Shown one piece after another: positions 25,962-34,087 of a stretch of DNA of 48,709 bases. The stretch is from Bacteroidota bacterium (GTDB lineage: Bacteria; Bacteroidota; Bacteroidia; Bacteroidales; Prolixibacteraceae). Position 1 is the stretch's first letter. Each line of letters starts with the position of its first letter. Under the pieces are notes generated by a model. That model did no database searches. It was not told the DNA's origin and was given only the letters and a program-made list of their open reading frames with translations. The stretch spans positions 1 to 48,709 of the forward strand of contig JAJRSD010000030.1 of the NCBI GenBank assembly GCA_024278975.1, in the 5' to 3' direction. The position numbers were made by a program, and so were the translations under genes.

Positions 25962-26573
25962 TTAAGCATTGATTACTTTTAAAAACATTTTTATTCGTTT
26001 GTCTAGTATTTTTGAATTGAAAATATTTTGGTATTGTTTCAATTTGTCGAGATTGATTTGTTCATTTATCAATATTTCGTTAAACCTGATCTCTTCTATT
26101 TCTTCAATATGGTTAATTGGGTTTAGATAAAAATAATCAAGAATTACTTTCTCAGGTTCAGCAATTTTAAATGTAAAGTTACTGTTTGTTACTAATTTGT
26201 ATCCAAAGAAAAGGTCTGGCCTAAGGTGCTTATATTCAAAGTTCCCAATTGCTGTATCGTAACCGGCAGTGTTTTTTGTTGTAACCGATGAGGTTATAAA
26301 AACCCCCTCCGGTATTAAGTTGTACCATGTTAATGCACTTTGTAATGAGATATATGAGGGAGAATAAATTTTATTGGCTGCGAAAAAAATAAAACGTTCT
26401 CCCCGTTCTCGTTCACTAAAGCAGTAATAACCTCTCCTGATCTTAACAATATAACTCTTTTTTTGCCATTCCACTAACCTACGGCTATTGAAGTCTGAAT
26501 ACCATTTCCGAATGTCTTTAATTGAAAATACCGGAAATATTTTTAAGGCTCTTTCAAATTCTACGTAGTTCAT
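25962..26573 (-). CDS. abiEi: AbiEi-type antitoxin
   Basis: This 203-residue protein has an N-terminal winged-helix part (FSIKDIRKWYSDFNSRRLVEW, then KIRRGYYCFSE) for DNA binding and a C-terminal antitoxin domain (AEPEKVILDYFYL motif). AbiEi proteins neutralise AbiEii without complexing it (type IV) and repress their own promoter by binding inverted repeats. Here the start codon touches a 44-bp near-perfect palindrome (26573-26616), a natural operator. The gene sits between the TauE/SafE-like gene and the ATPase gene of the cbb3 cluster, which suggests insertion. Confidence 0.85.
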   Translation of the reverse strand: MNYVEFERALKIFPVFSIKDIRKWYSDFNSRRLVEWQKKSYIVKIRRGYYCFSERERGERFIFFAANKIYSPSYISLQSALTWYNLIPEGVFITSSVTTKNTAGYDTAIGNFEYKHLRPDLFFGYKLVTNSNFTFKIAEPEKVILDYFYLNPINHIEEIEEIRFNEILINEQINLDKLKQYQNIFNSKILDKRIKMFLKVINA

Positions 26574-26616
26574 TTATATTAAAAGTTTGTTAAAAATAAC
26601 AAATTTTTAATATAAA
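26573..26616 (-). promoter_or_regulatory. Near-perfect palindrome at the AbiE start, likely operator
   Basis: Two 20-base arms (26573-26592 and 26597-26616) pair with one mismatch around AAAA. The palindrome begins at the first base of the antitoxin ATG. On the minus strand it holds a TTTG that could serve as a -33 element about 19 bases from an A/T-rich -7. Autorepression by AbiEi at such repeats is known for the family. It lies 7 bases after the stop of the gene upstream, so a role as terminator is a competing explanation, but no U-run follows the stem. Confidence 0.55.
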
Positions 26617-26623
26617 AGCAACA

Positions 26624-27388
26624 CTATTTATCGTTAGAGCAACAATCGCCTTTCGATTCTTTGTACAATTCTGCGGTATTTTTATCAAGGCTCTTTTCGA
26701 ATTTCATCTCAATTTTCTCTTTTGGTGGGCTTAAATATGGAATGCCCAAACTTAATCCACGAAGAATAAAAAACAGACCCACCACTACCACAAGCACAGG
26801 GATTAACTTATTTATTTTATTCCGCACGGCAAAACCCAGCACATTTCCTGCCAACGAAATAGAGAGCATCATTGGAATTGTTCCCAGCCCAAACAGTATC
26901 ATATAAAAAGTGCCAAGTATTACGTCGCCGGTTCCAATTGCTCCGGCAATTGCCATATAAACCAATCCGCAAGGTAACAGTCCGTTTAGCAGACCAATTA
27001 AAAACAGACTAGAATACGAACGGATTGAAAACATTTGCCCAATCGTTTTTTTAAGTTTGCTTACAAACGAAAACCAACTTTTTTCCATACTATATTGGTT
27101 TTTAAATAGTGCCGGAAAAAGTACTGAGACAATCATCAGAACTCCCATTATTACCGATATTTTCTGTTGAACTCCAATCATTTCGACACCTTGCCCGAGC
27201 AACCCGAAAATTGCTCCCATAACTCCGTAAGTTATTGTTCTGCCAAAATTATAGAGTGCACCACCGTATATTTTCTGTGGCACAGTATTTCCGTGCAGCG
27301 GCAGTGCAATTGCGATTGGACCACACATTCCGGCGCAATGGAAACTGCCCATCAAACCTAAAACTAAAGCTGAAATTAGGATAGCCAT
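26624..27388 (-). CDS. TauE/SafE (UreH-like) membrane protein in cbb3 cluster
   Basis: This 254-residue protein has about six hydrophobic helices. It starts MAILISALVLGLMGSFHCAG with MCGPIAIALPL next, the UreH/DsbD-like (COG2836) motif whose Cys pair FHCAGMCGP may bind metal. A second such segment is LLNGLLPCGLVYMAIAGAIG. The C-terminus ends KGDCCSNDK with a vicinal Cys pair. The gene family is regularly found beside cbb3 assembly genes, so a copper or thiol handling role at the membrane is inferred. A longer in-frame start at 27502 would overlap ccoH. The ATG at 27388 is preferred because it begins the first TM helix. Confidence 0.8.
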   Translation of the reverse strand: MAILISALVLGLMGSFHCAGMCGPIAIALPLHGNTVPQKIYGGALYNFGRTITYGVMGAIFGLLGQGVEMIGVQQKISVIMGVLMIVSVLFPALFKNQYSMEKSWFSFVSKLKKTIGQMFSIRSYSSLFLIGLLNGLLPCGLVYMAIAGAIGTGDVILGTFYMILFGLGTIPMMLSISLAGNVLGFAVRNKINKLIPVLVVVVGLFFILRGLSLGIPYLSPPKEKIEMKFEKSLDKNTAELYKESKGDCCSNDK

Positions 27389-27447
27389 CAAATAAATTTT
27401 AAATGAACAAAAGTTTAATAAAAAATATGAAGTAAAAATAGAGAAAA

Positions 27448-27888
27448 TTATTGAACATTTACCGCGCGTTGAACCCCATATTTTAATCCATCGGAATACC
27501 AATAGAATTTTAGAATATACCGTCCTTTAAGCAAATCTTCTTTACGAAAATTTAAAACTGAAGTCTGGCGTTCTACCGGCCTAAGAATATCTTGGTTAGA
27601 ATCGGATGGTCTGAATAAAATCAGGTTTCCCGAATCTATTTTTGCCGACAACGACTTTTCAATTTCGACAACCAGATATTTGTCGGTATTACTAATTTTA
27701 AATGCATCTCTGTATTTTGCCGAACGTGCATCAACTTCCATTTTTTTTGTATAATTTACACCTTTCTCATAATAATCTTTATGAACCAGATTTATGGTTT
27801 GTTGCGAAGCAAAAAATATAAATCCGGCTGCTGCCAATAGAAATAGTGTCATAAAAATAAAAATACCCGTTCCCCAATTAAATTTCAT
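27448..27888 (-). CDS. ccoH: cbb3 oxidase assembly protein CcoH/FixH
   Basis: This 146-residue protein has one N-terminal TM helix (GIFIFMTLFLLAAAGFIFF) and a FixH-type beta-rich domain outside (INLVHKDYYEKGVNYTKKM, then ILKFYWYSDGLKYGVQRAV). FixH/CcoH associates with the oxidase subunits during assembly, together with the copper ATPase. It is located between ccoG and the TauE/SafE-like gene, but 403 bases from ccoG because a hairpin element lies between them. Confidence 0.88.
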   Translation of the reverse strand: MKFNWGTGIFIFMTLFLLAAAGFIFFASQQTINLVHKDYYEKGVNYTKKMEVDARSAKYRDAFKISNTDKYLVVEIEKSLSAKIDSGNLILFRPSDSNQDILRPVERQTSVLNFRKEDLLKGRYILKFYWYSDGLKYGVQRAVNVQ

Positions 27889-27996
27889 GTTTTACTCTTT
27901 TTATGAATTACAGATTTCGACTTGACCACCAATTGCAGATTTTGTTTTTTATTTTTAAACACCCTGCGTTTTACACAAATAATATTACTTAGAACG

Positions 27997-28020
27997 TCAT
28001 TCTGAATTTATTTCAGAATC
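27997..28020. repeat. Small inverted repeat
   Basis: ATTCTGAA and TTCAGAAT pair around TTTAT, about 110 bases before the ccoH start on its coding strand. The wording (GTCATTCTGAA ... TTCAGAATC) resembles an interspersed repeat common in Bacteroidota spacers, as far as I recall. It may be part of the same element as 28093-28256. Confidence 0.4.
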
Positions 28021-28092
28021 TCTCTGTTATCTACTCATTCTTCTTAATAAAAATTAAGTAAACTCTCAGTCTGACTTTCACTGTAACAAAGC

Positions 28093-28256
28093 TAAGGGAT
28101 TGTGAAGGAATAACCTAACCGTTTTGACTCGTTCTTTTGCACGCTAACTTCGTTAAAAAGCCTCGCCGTATCTATGCTATGCCTGTGTTTTTTGCCTTGT
28201 TATCGCACAAAATAACTTCGTCAATTCCAGTCATGTTATTTCTTCATAATCCCTAA
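28093..28256. repeat. 164-bp hairpin element (MITE- or REP-like)
   Basis: The left end (TAAGGGATTGTGAAGGAATA) and the reversed right end (TTAGGGATTATGAAGAAATA) match with 4 mismatches. Inside, TTGACTCGTT-CTTTTGCACG and the right side CGCACAAAATAACTTCGTCAA also pair. The whole stretch can fold into one long stem with a short central loop. There is no reading frame. It fits a miniature inverted-repeat transposon or REP-like element inserted between ccoG and ccoH. Copies elsewhere would prove it. Confidence 0.6.
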
Positions 28257-28291
28257 ACCACGAATTGGCAATTTAATAAATTAACGCAAAA

Positions 28292-29656
28292 CTACGGTGC
28301 AACAAAAGTTGTTTTATAAGTTTCAATTAATTCATCGTTACTGTAAATCCCAAATTCAATTTCAGTTTTATCACTTTTTATTTCATCATTCTGAATAAAC
28401 AGCAAAAATGTGGATTCAAACATACTTTGGTCTTTTACAGACATCGAGTTTCCAGCCATTCTAATAACACCATCCTGCGAAATAAGTTTTATTTTCAACT
28501 GCATTTCGTCGTGTGTTTTGTTTACAATTTTTATATTATAAACATTGGAAATTGTGTTGTCGTCGTTTTGCTGATAAAGTAAACCCGGAGTTCGTAAAAT
28601 GGTTGTTTCTATTGCCGGGCGCGAGAATAACGTGTAAATAAAAAACGAAAATATTATGAGCAGAACTACCGAATACGCACGATTCCGTGTACTCCAAATA
28701 GATTTATTACCATTTTGAATTCCATATTCCGAGTCGAACCTAATTAAGCCGCTGGGTTTTTTCACCGATTTCATTACCGAATTGCATTGGTCGATACAAG
28801 CAGTGCAGTTAATACATTCCAGTTGAATTCCATTACGGATATCAATTCCGGTTGGACAAACAGAAACGCACTGTCTGCAATCTATACAGTCGCCGGTTTG
28901 TTTTGTTCCACGGGGTTCGCCGCGATTATAATCGTAGCTAACCACAATAGATTTCGAGTCGAGAAGTACTCCCTGCATTCTCCCGTACGGACAAACCATT
29001 GTACATATTTGCTCGCGAAAAAATGAGTACACCCAGTAGAAGAACCCGGAGATTGCCAGCATAATTGCAAATCCCGAAACATTTTCATTTATTGGTTCCT
29101 TTATCAATTCGAATAATTTTTCGGGACCAATAAACCAAAGCAAAAAAGTATTGGTCATGACAATAGAAATCAGAATAAAAATAGAATGTTTGATAGTTTT
29201 TTTAATCACCTTTTCAGTTGTCCACGGACCGCTGTCTAATTTATATCGCTTTTTGTAATCGCCTTCAATTAAGAATTCTATTTTACGGAATACCATTTCC
29301 AGAAAAATGGTTTGAGGACATGCCCACCCACACCAAATCCTACCAAAAGTAACGGTAAACAGTACAATAAAAATAACAAACGATAGCATTAACATTGCCA
29401 GAATAAATGTGTCTTGCGCCCAAAATATTGCTCCAAATATTATAAATTTTCTACTGGCAATATCGAGTAATATAAACGGGTTTCCATTAACTTTAATAAA
29501 CGGTGCGCCAATAAAAAACAGCAGTGCAAACCAGCTAAAAACAGTTCGGCGTGTGTACCATTTTCCTTTTGGTTTTTTAGCATAAACCCATTTTCGGGCA
29601 CCTTTTTCGTCCATATTTATTGGGCGATCTCTAAAAGAAATATCTTTTTCCGACAT
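28292..29656 (-). CDS. ccoG: cbb3 oxidase accessory ferredoxin CcoG
   Basis: This 454-residue membrane polyferredoxin reduces copper or otherwise assists cbb3 assembly. Several TM helices are present. Cys motifs: CGWACPQT (109-116), CTMVCPYGR, CIDCRQCVSVCPTG and CINCTACIDQCN, so two 4Fe-4S clusters and further Cys sites are complete. A C-terminal Ig-like domain ends the protein, as in other CcoG/FixG. The start is taken at MSEKD (29656), not the earlier in-frame codon at 29683, because the conserved family begins with this SEKDISFRD-like stretch. It is separated from ccoP by 118 bases. Confidence 0.92.
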   Translation of the reverse strand: MSEKDISFRDRPINMDEKGARKWVYAKKPKGKWYTRRTVFSWFALLFFIGAPFIKVNGNPFILLDIASRKFIIFGAIFWAQDTFILAMLMLSFVIFIVLFTVTFGRIWCGWACPQTIFLEMVFRKIEFLIEGDYKKRYKLDSGPWTTEKVIKKTIKHSIFILISIVMTNTFLLWFIGPEKLFELIKEPINENVSGFAIMLAISGFFYWVYSFFREQICTMVCPYGRMQGVLLDSKSIVVSYDYNRGEPRGTKQTGDCIDCRQCVSVCPTGIDIRNGIQLECINCTACIDQCNSVMKSVKKPSGLIRFDSEYGIQNGNKSIWSTRNRAYSVVLLIIFSFFIYTLFSRPAIETTILRTPGLLYQQNDDNTISNVYNIKIVNKTHDEMQLKIKLISQDGVIRMAGNSMSVKDQSMFESTFLLFIQNDEIKSDKTEIEFGIYSNDELIETYKTTFVAP

Positions 29657-29742
29657 AATGAAATAGAGCCCTCTGTAACCCAAAAAGACTCTTAATTTTA
29701 ATAATAATAATTAATTTGATTCTATATCTTCTTTTTCTTTAT

Positions 29743-29759
29743 CCTCCCTTTTAGGGAGG
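29743..29759. repeat. Hairpin downstream of ccoP
   Basis: CCTCCCT and AGGGAGG pair around TTT, 15 bases after the ccoP stop on the minus strand. No U-run follows on that strand, so it may stabilise or attenuate the message or be an interspersed repeat, and need not be a terminator. Confidence 0.4.
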
Positions 29760-29774
29760 TTTGGAGGGGCTTCT

Positions 29775-30347
29775 CTACTCGCATTTTTCTCCCTGAGGAT
29801 TTTTGGCATTTGCCGGATTTGTTCCTTGTAAAGTTGTAATATAACTTACCACTTTTTGTATTTTCGCGTCGCTAATTTGACCCTTAAAAGCTGTCATACC
29901 TTTTGCCGGATTACCATTTTTTACCATACTGAAAACACTCTTAAAATCACATCCATGAATCCAATAATCGTCAGTAAGATTTGGTCCGATTGCATTTCCT
30001 TCGCCATTCATTCCATGGCAGGCAAAACAGTTCATTTCATTATAAATTACTTTTCCCTCTTCTATTGATGATGCATCGGTAAGCAACACCAAATCGTCTG
30101 ACGACATATTAGCTATTTGATATTTTTGGTCATGTTTAAGCGATTTATTCGCGTACTCTTCATCCTGTGAATCGCCAACGCCAAGCCAAAAATAATTAGC
30201 TGCATATAATATTGCAAAGGTAATTGTAATGTAAAAAATTGCCATAATCCAACGGGGTGGCGGATTGTCTAATTCATGAATTCCATCATAATCATGATCC
30301 ATTAAATTTTTATCATCCGGATTTATTTGATTATTTTCTTTAGCCAT
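29775..30347 (-). CDS. ccoP: cbb3 oxidase cytochrome c subunit CcoP
   Basis: This 190-residue subunit III has a FixP_N-like start (DHDYDGIHELDNPPPRW), one TM helix (IMAIFYITITFAILYAANYFW), and one cytochrome c domain with CFACH at 107-111 and GMTAF providing the likely axial Met. The usual CcoP has two hemes, and this form has one. The missing heme may be compensated by the extra C-terminal cytochrome of CcoNO. It follows ccoQ by 17 bases in the minus-strand operon. Confidence 0.9.
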   Translation of the reverse strand: MAKENNQINPDDKNLMDHDYDGIHELDNPPPRWIMAIFYITITFAILYAANYFWLGVGDSQDEEYANKSLKHDQKYQIANMSSDDLVLLTDASSIEEGKVIYNEMNCFACHGMNGEGNAIGPNLTDDYWIHGCDFKSVFSMVKNGNPAKGMTAFKGQISDAKIQKVVSYITTLQGTNPANAKNPQGEKCE

Positions 30348-30364
30348 TTTTTAATTTTTAAAAG

Positions 30365-30556
30365 TTATGATGTTATTGTTTCTTCTGAATTATTGTCATC
30401 TAAAATCGAATTCTTTATTTCATTCATTTCACTATTTGGTTGTCGCATTGTTCGAACCAGAATTATTATGAACAGAGTGAAAAATATTAGCAATCCAATT
30501 ATATAATATATTTGGATGCCTTCGATGTTTTGTAACATATTACTTACAATCTTCAT
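30365..30556 (-). CDS. ccoQ: CcoQ-like small membrane subunit
   Basis: This 63-residue protein has a single TM helix (YYIIGLLIFFTLFIIILVRT) and an acidic tail. Its length, topology and place between ccoNO and ccoP match CcoQ. Its ATG overlaps the ccoNO stop by four bases (ATGA), giving translational coupling. Sequence alone is weak for so small a protein, but the context is decisive. A later Met (residue 7) is an alternative start. Confidence 0.75.
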   Translation of the reverse strand: MKIVSNMLQNIEGIQIYYIIGLLIFFTLFIIILVRTMRQPNSEMNEIKNSILDDNNSEETITS

Positions 30557-32991
30557 TTTTGTAGTGTTATTAATACATAACTGGTTAGCTGCGTAATTTG
30601 TTTCTCCGATAACAGGTCTTTGTATGGAATCATTCCTTTCGAGATATTTCCATTTGATATAGAGTTAAAAACCTGAGATGGAGAGTTTCCTTTCAACCAT
30701 TCATCGTCTGTTAAATTTGGGAATGTTGCAATACCTTTTCCATCAGCACCATGACAAGCAACACAAGTTGTAGTAAAAATTTTAGCGGCAGCTTCCAAAT
30801 CATCTTCTCCCGTTAAAAGCGTTACTTCCTTTTGTGGAACTTCTGTCTCGGCAATTTCAACTGGTGGCGGAGCAATGTCTCTTCCCAGTTTGTGCATATA
30901 AGCAATCATTGCAACCATCTCTTTTGTTGGTTCAATTTCAATATTCGACTCTTTTAAATCAGCTACAATTTTCTGTGCTTGTTTCATTAAATCGTCAACT
31001 GCAATTTCGTCAAAACCTTCGGGATACGGAACACCCAAAGTCTGCATTGCCCTTATCTTTTTAGGTGTCATCTCCAGATTAATATCTTTCCGTGCAAACC
31101 AGTCGTATTTTGGCATTATCGATTGCTCATTCATTTTTTGAGGATCCATAAAATGGTTGTAATGCCATGCTGCATTTTTATACATCGGGCCACCCATAAA
31201 ACCGGCGCGGGCTAAATCAGGTCCGGTTCTGCGAGATCCCCATTGATATGGATGATCGTAAACAAATTCGCCAATTTTTGAATATTCACCGTAGCGATCG
31301 GTTTCCCAACGGAAAGGTCGTATTACCTGCGAATGGCATGTGTGGCAACCTTCTTGTACATAAATATCTCTTCCTTCCAACTCGAGCGGTGTATATGGTT
31401 TTACCGATTCGATTGTAGGAATATTTGATTTTATGAAAATCATTGGAAGAATTTCTACTGCACCGCCAATTGCAAGGGCAATAAATACCCAAATTGAGAA
31501 ACGTACCGCTCTTCTCTCCATCCAACGGTGAACAGTTTCCTGCATCGGATTTCTTTTCCCTTGTAAAACAAGTGCAGGAGCTTCAGCAGCTTCGTTATCT
31601 TCTACTGTGCCGGCAGCCATTGTTTTATACAGATTATATACCATAATCAGGAATCCGATTAGGAACAGAGTACCGCCAATAATTCTGACTGTGTACATTG
31701 GTAATATCTGCGTAAGAGTTTCGAGGAAGTTTGGATATGCTAAAAATCCTTCAGGAGTATATTCGTGCCACATTAACCATTGTGTAACGGCTGCCCAATA
31801 AAGAGGAATTGCATATATTAAGATGGCAAGTGTGGCTATCCAGAAATGTAAGTTTGCCAATTTCTCGGAGAACAGTTTTGTTTTGAACAGTCGTGGAACA
31901 AGCCAGTAAAGCATACCAAAAATTAAACCTGCATTCCATCCCATTCCTGCAATATGAACGTGTGCAATAGTCCAGTCGGTAAAGTGAGTGAGCTGATTTA
32001 CAAACTTTAACGACATCATCGGACCTTCGAAAGTTGACATTCCATAAGCAGTAATTGCCACAACAAAGAATTTCAATACAGCACTGTCGCGAACTTTATC
32101 CCAGGCACCTCTCAAAGTTAAGAACCCATTTATCATTCCACCCCACGAAGGAGCAATAAGCATTATCGAGAAAGTTACGCCGAGTGCTTGCGCCCAATCT
32201 GGCAATGCCTGATATAACAGATGGTGCGGCCCTGCCCACATATATAGAAATATGAGTGACCAAAAATGGATAATCGATAATTTATATGAATAAATTGGAC
32301 GGTTTGCAGCTTTAGGAAGGTAGTAGTACATCAACCCAAGAAATGGAGTTGTGAGGAAAAATGCAACTGCATTGTGTCCGTACCACCACTGTACAACTGC
32401 GTCTTGCGCTCCGGCATAAATCGAATAACTTTTTGTTAACGAAATTGGTAGTGCCAGCGAATTTACCACGTGTAACATTGCAACACCGAGGAAAGTGGCA
32501 AGATACCACCAGATGGCAGCATAAATATGTTGAACCCGTCGTTTAACAATAGTTCCAATCATATTCCACCCAAAAACTACCCAAACAATAGTTATAAGAA
32601 TATCAATTGGCCACTCCAGTTCGGCATACTCTTTCGATGTAGAGATACCCAGCGTGAAAGTAACGGCAGCAAGTACAATTACTAATTGCCATCCCCAAAA
32701 ATGTATCTTACTCAATACGTCGTTAAACATTCGTGCTTTAAGCAGTTTTTGCAACGAATAATAAACTCCGGCAAAAATGGCATTTCCAACAAAAGCAAAA
32801 ATAATGGCATTTGTATGAAGCGGCCGCATTCTCCCGAATGTTGTAAACTGCAAATCGAGATTAAAAATTGGAAACGCAAGCTGAAGCGCAATCAGCAAGC
32901 CAACTATTACTCCAACAACTCCCCATAAAATGGTTGCAAGAATAAATAGTTTTACAATTTTGTTGTCGTAATAAAATTTCTGATTTTCCAT
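30553..32991 (-). CDS. ccoNO: Fused cbb3 oxidase subunits CcoN-CcoO with extra cytochrome c domain
   Basis: This 812-residue fusion starts with a CcoN part (residues 1-460) whose heme-copper ligands can be read. They are RPLHT (H60) for low-spin heme, WWYGHN (H206) and GPHHLLY (H256-H257) for Cu-B, and IAHVHIAG (H344, H346) for the hemes. The CcoO part follows (about 480-705): one TM helix, then c-heme CHTCH (549-553). A third domain (735-812) is a small cytochrome c with CVACHG (743-748) and the axial Met near KGMIPY. It uses O2 with high affinity, taking electrons from cytochrome c and pumping protons. It is central to a microaerobic lifestyle. It overlaps ccoQ and follows ccoS by 11 bases. 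Confidence 0.96.
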   Translation of the reverse strand: MENQKFYYDNKIVKLFILATILWGVVGVIVGLLIALQLAFPIFNLDLQFTTFGRMRPLHTNAIIFAFVGNAIFAGVYYSLQKLLKARMFNDVLSKIHFWGWQLVIVLAAVTFTLGISTSKEYAELEWPIDILITIVWVVFGWNMIGTIVKRRVQHIYAAIWWYLATFLGVAMLHVVNSLALPISLTKSYSIYAGAQDAVVQWWYGHNAVAFFLTTPFLGLMYYYLPKAANRPIYSYKLSIIHFWSLIFLYMWAGPHHLLYQALPDWAQALGVTFSIMLIAPSWGGMINGFLTLRGAWDKVRDSAVLKFFVVAITAYGMSTFEGPMMSLKFVNQLTHFTDWTIAHVHIAGMGWNAGLIFGMLYWLVPRLFKTKLFSEKLANLHFWIATLAILIYAIPLYWAAVTQWLMWHEYTPEGFLAYPNFLETLTQILPMYTVRIIGGTLFLIGFLIMVYNLYKTMAAGTVEDNEAAEAPALVLQGKRNPMQETVHRWMERRAVRFSIWVFIALAIGGAVEILPMIFIKSNIPTIESVKPYTPLELEGRDIYVQEGCHTCHSQVIRPFRWETDRYGEYSKIGEFVYDHPYQWGSRRTGPDLARAGFMGGPMYKNAAWHYNHFMDPQKMNEQSIMPKYDWFARKDINLEMTPKKIRAMQTLGVPYPEGFDEIAVDDLMKQAQKIVADLKESNIEIEPTKEMVAMIAYMHKLGRDIAPPPVEIAETEVPQKEVTLLTGEDDLEAAAKIFTTTCVACHGADGKGIATFPNLTDDEWLKGNSPSQVFNSISNGNISKGMIPYKDLLSEKQITQLTSYVLITLQK

Positions 32992-33002
32992 AAGTATCGC
33001 TG

Positions 33003-33188
33003 TTATTTTATTTCTTCTTTATTAGTATCGCTCTCTTTATCTATAATCGGTTCATCGTCGAATAAAATCCTTATCGATGGAGTTTCATTATCATCAAACT
33101 GCCCTGAACGGACTGCCCAGATAAATGCCCCGAGAAAAATTAGGGCAACCAGTAAACTCACTCCTATCAACAAGTAAAAAATATTCAT
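33003..33188 (-). CDS. ccoS: cbb3 assembly protein CcoS
   Basis: This 61-residue protein has one N-terminal TM helix (FYLLIGVSLLVALIFLGAFI) followed by WAVRSGQFDDNETPSIRILF, the CcoS/FixS signature (W-x(2)-R-S-G-Q-F-D-D), and an acidic tail. CcoS is needed for inserting redox cofactors into CcoN. It precedes ccoNO by 11 bases. Confidence 0.9.
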   Translation of the reverse strand: MNIFYLLIGVSLLVALIFLGAFIWAVRSGQFDDNETPSIRILFDDEPIIDKESDTNKEEIK

Positions 33189-33200
33189 TCACAATAATTA

Positions 33201-34082
33201 TTACTCTTTACTTAATCTTCTGATTTTTACTATTTGGAAAACAACATAAATTATTGCCAACCAAGCTCCACCTACTGCGCCAAGATACGAGAGTAACATC
33301 CACATTGGAATATTTTCGTTTGTCGACCAGATGACTCCTTTCTTGATAAGTTTAGGTGTCTCTTTTGGTATCCCGATTTTTAATTTTTCGACCGTTACTT
33401 TTTTTGCTTCGAAGTCTTCTCCCAGCGAAACAACAACGGTTACAAATCCCTCCTCGTCGCCAATAATATTTTCAGGAATACTGAATTCGGCATTTCCCTC
33501 GTTATCGGTTAAAACCTGTCCGATTGGAAGATTTCCAAAAGCTCTTTCGACACAAACATTAACGGGTGTTTCTGTAAGATTCGAATAATTACCGGTTTTA
33601 TTTTCAGCCTCAGCAAAAATTTCGACTAATCTATTAACCGTATTAACCGTTGCTTTTAACCTTGCTTTTACAGGGGGTAAATCAACCCAAACCGGTGTGT
33701 TGTCGGGGCTGTAGTTCATTATATAATTTACCAGCAACCATCTGTCTGCTTCAGGAAGTGTAGTTTCAAATGCCGGCATTAAACCTTTTCCGTTTGATAA
33801 TTTATAAAACAAACTTCCCTCGCTGTTAGCTTGCATTGTTTCTGAAGCAATATCGGGAGGTAGCGGAACCAGTGCCAGCGAATTATTTTTACCTGCATCG
33901 CCGTGGCACGATTTACAATTCGTCATATAAAGGTCTTTCCCTTTTTTTACATTCTCGAGATTGTAATCCGACGGATTTTCAATGCTTTGTTTGTCAGCCG
34001 GAACCAACCATTCCTGACTAATTCCCTGTTGTGCTGACAAAAACAGGATGACTACAATTAATAGTGTTAATTTCTTAATCAT
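33201..34082 (-). CDS. Membrane-anchored monoheme cytochrome c
   Basis: This 293-residue protein has a signal peptide (MIKKLTLLIVVILFLSAQQG). A cytochrome c domain follows with CKSCH (56-60) and LMPAF giving a likely axial Met. A beta-sandwich of about 110 residues comes next, then one TM helix near the C-terminus (MLLSYLGAVGGAWLAIIYVVF) with a short cytoplasmic tail. It follows the NrfD gene by 5 bases and precedes ccoS by 12. I infer that it collects electrons from the FeS/NrfD pair and passes them to CcoP/CcoO. No exact family name can be given from reading alone. Confidence 0.8.
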   Translation of the reverse strand: MIKKLTLLIVVILFLSAQQGISQEWLVPADKQSIENPSDYNLENVKKGKDLYMTNCKSCHGDAGKNNSLALVPLPPDIASETMQANSEGSLFYKLSNGKGLMPAFETTLPEADRWLLVNYIMNYSPDNTPVWVDLPPVKARLKATVNTVNRLVEIFAEAENKTGNYSNLTETPVNVCVERAFGNLPIGQVLTDNEGNAEFSIPENIIGDEEGFVTVVVSLGEDFEAKKVTVEKLKIGIPKETPKLIKKGVIWSTNENIPMWMLLSYLGAVGGAWLAIIYVVFQIVKIRRLSKE

Positions 34083-34087
34083 AATTA

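Noticed and set aside
25179-26573. Reading the AbiE pair as a phage-defence island
   Set aside because: Only the two genes are present, with no integrase, attachment site or other defence genes nearby. A lone type IV toxin-antitoxin insertion is the simpler view.
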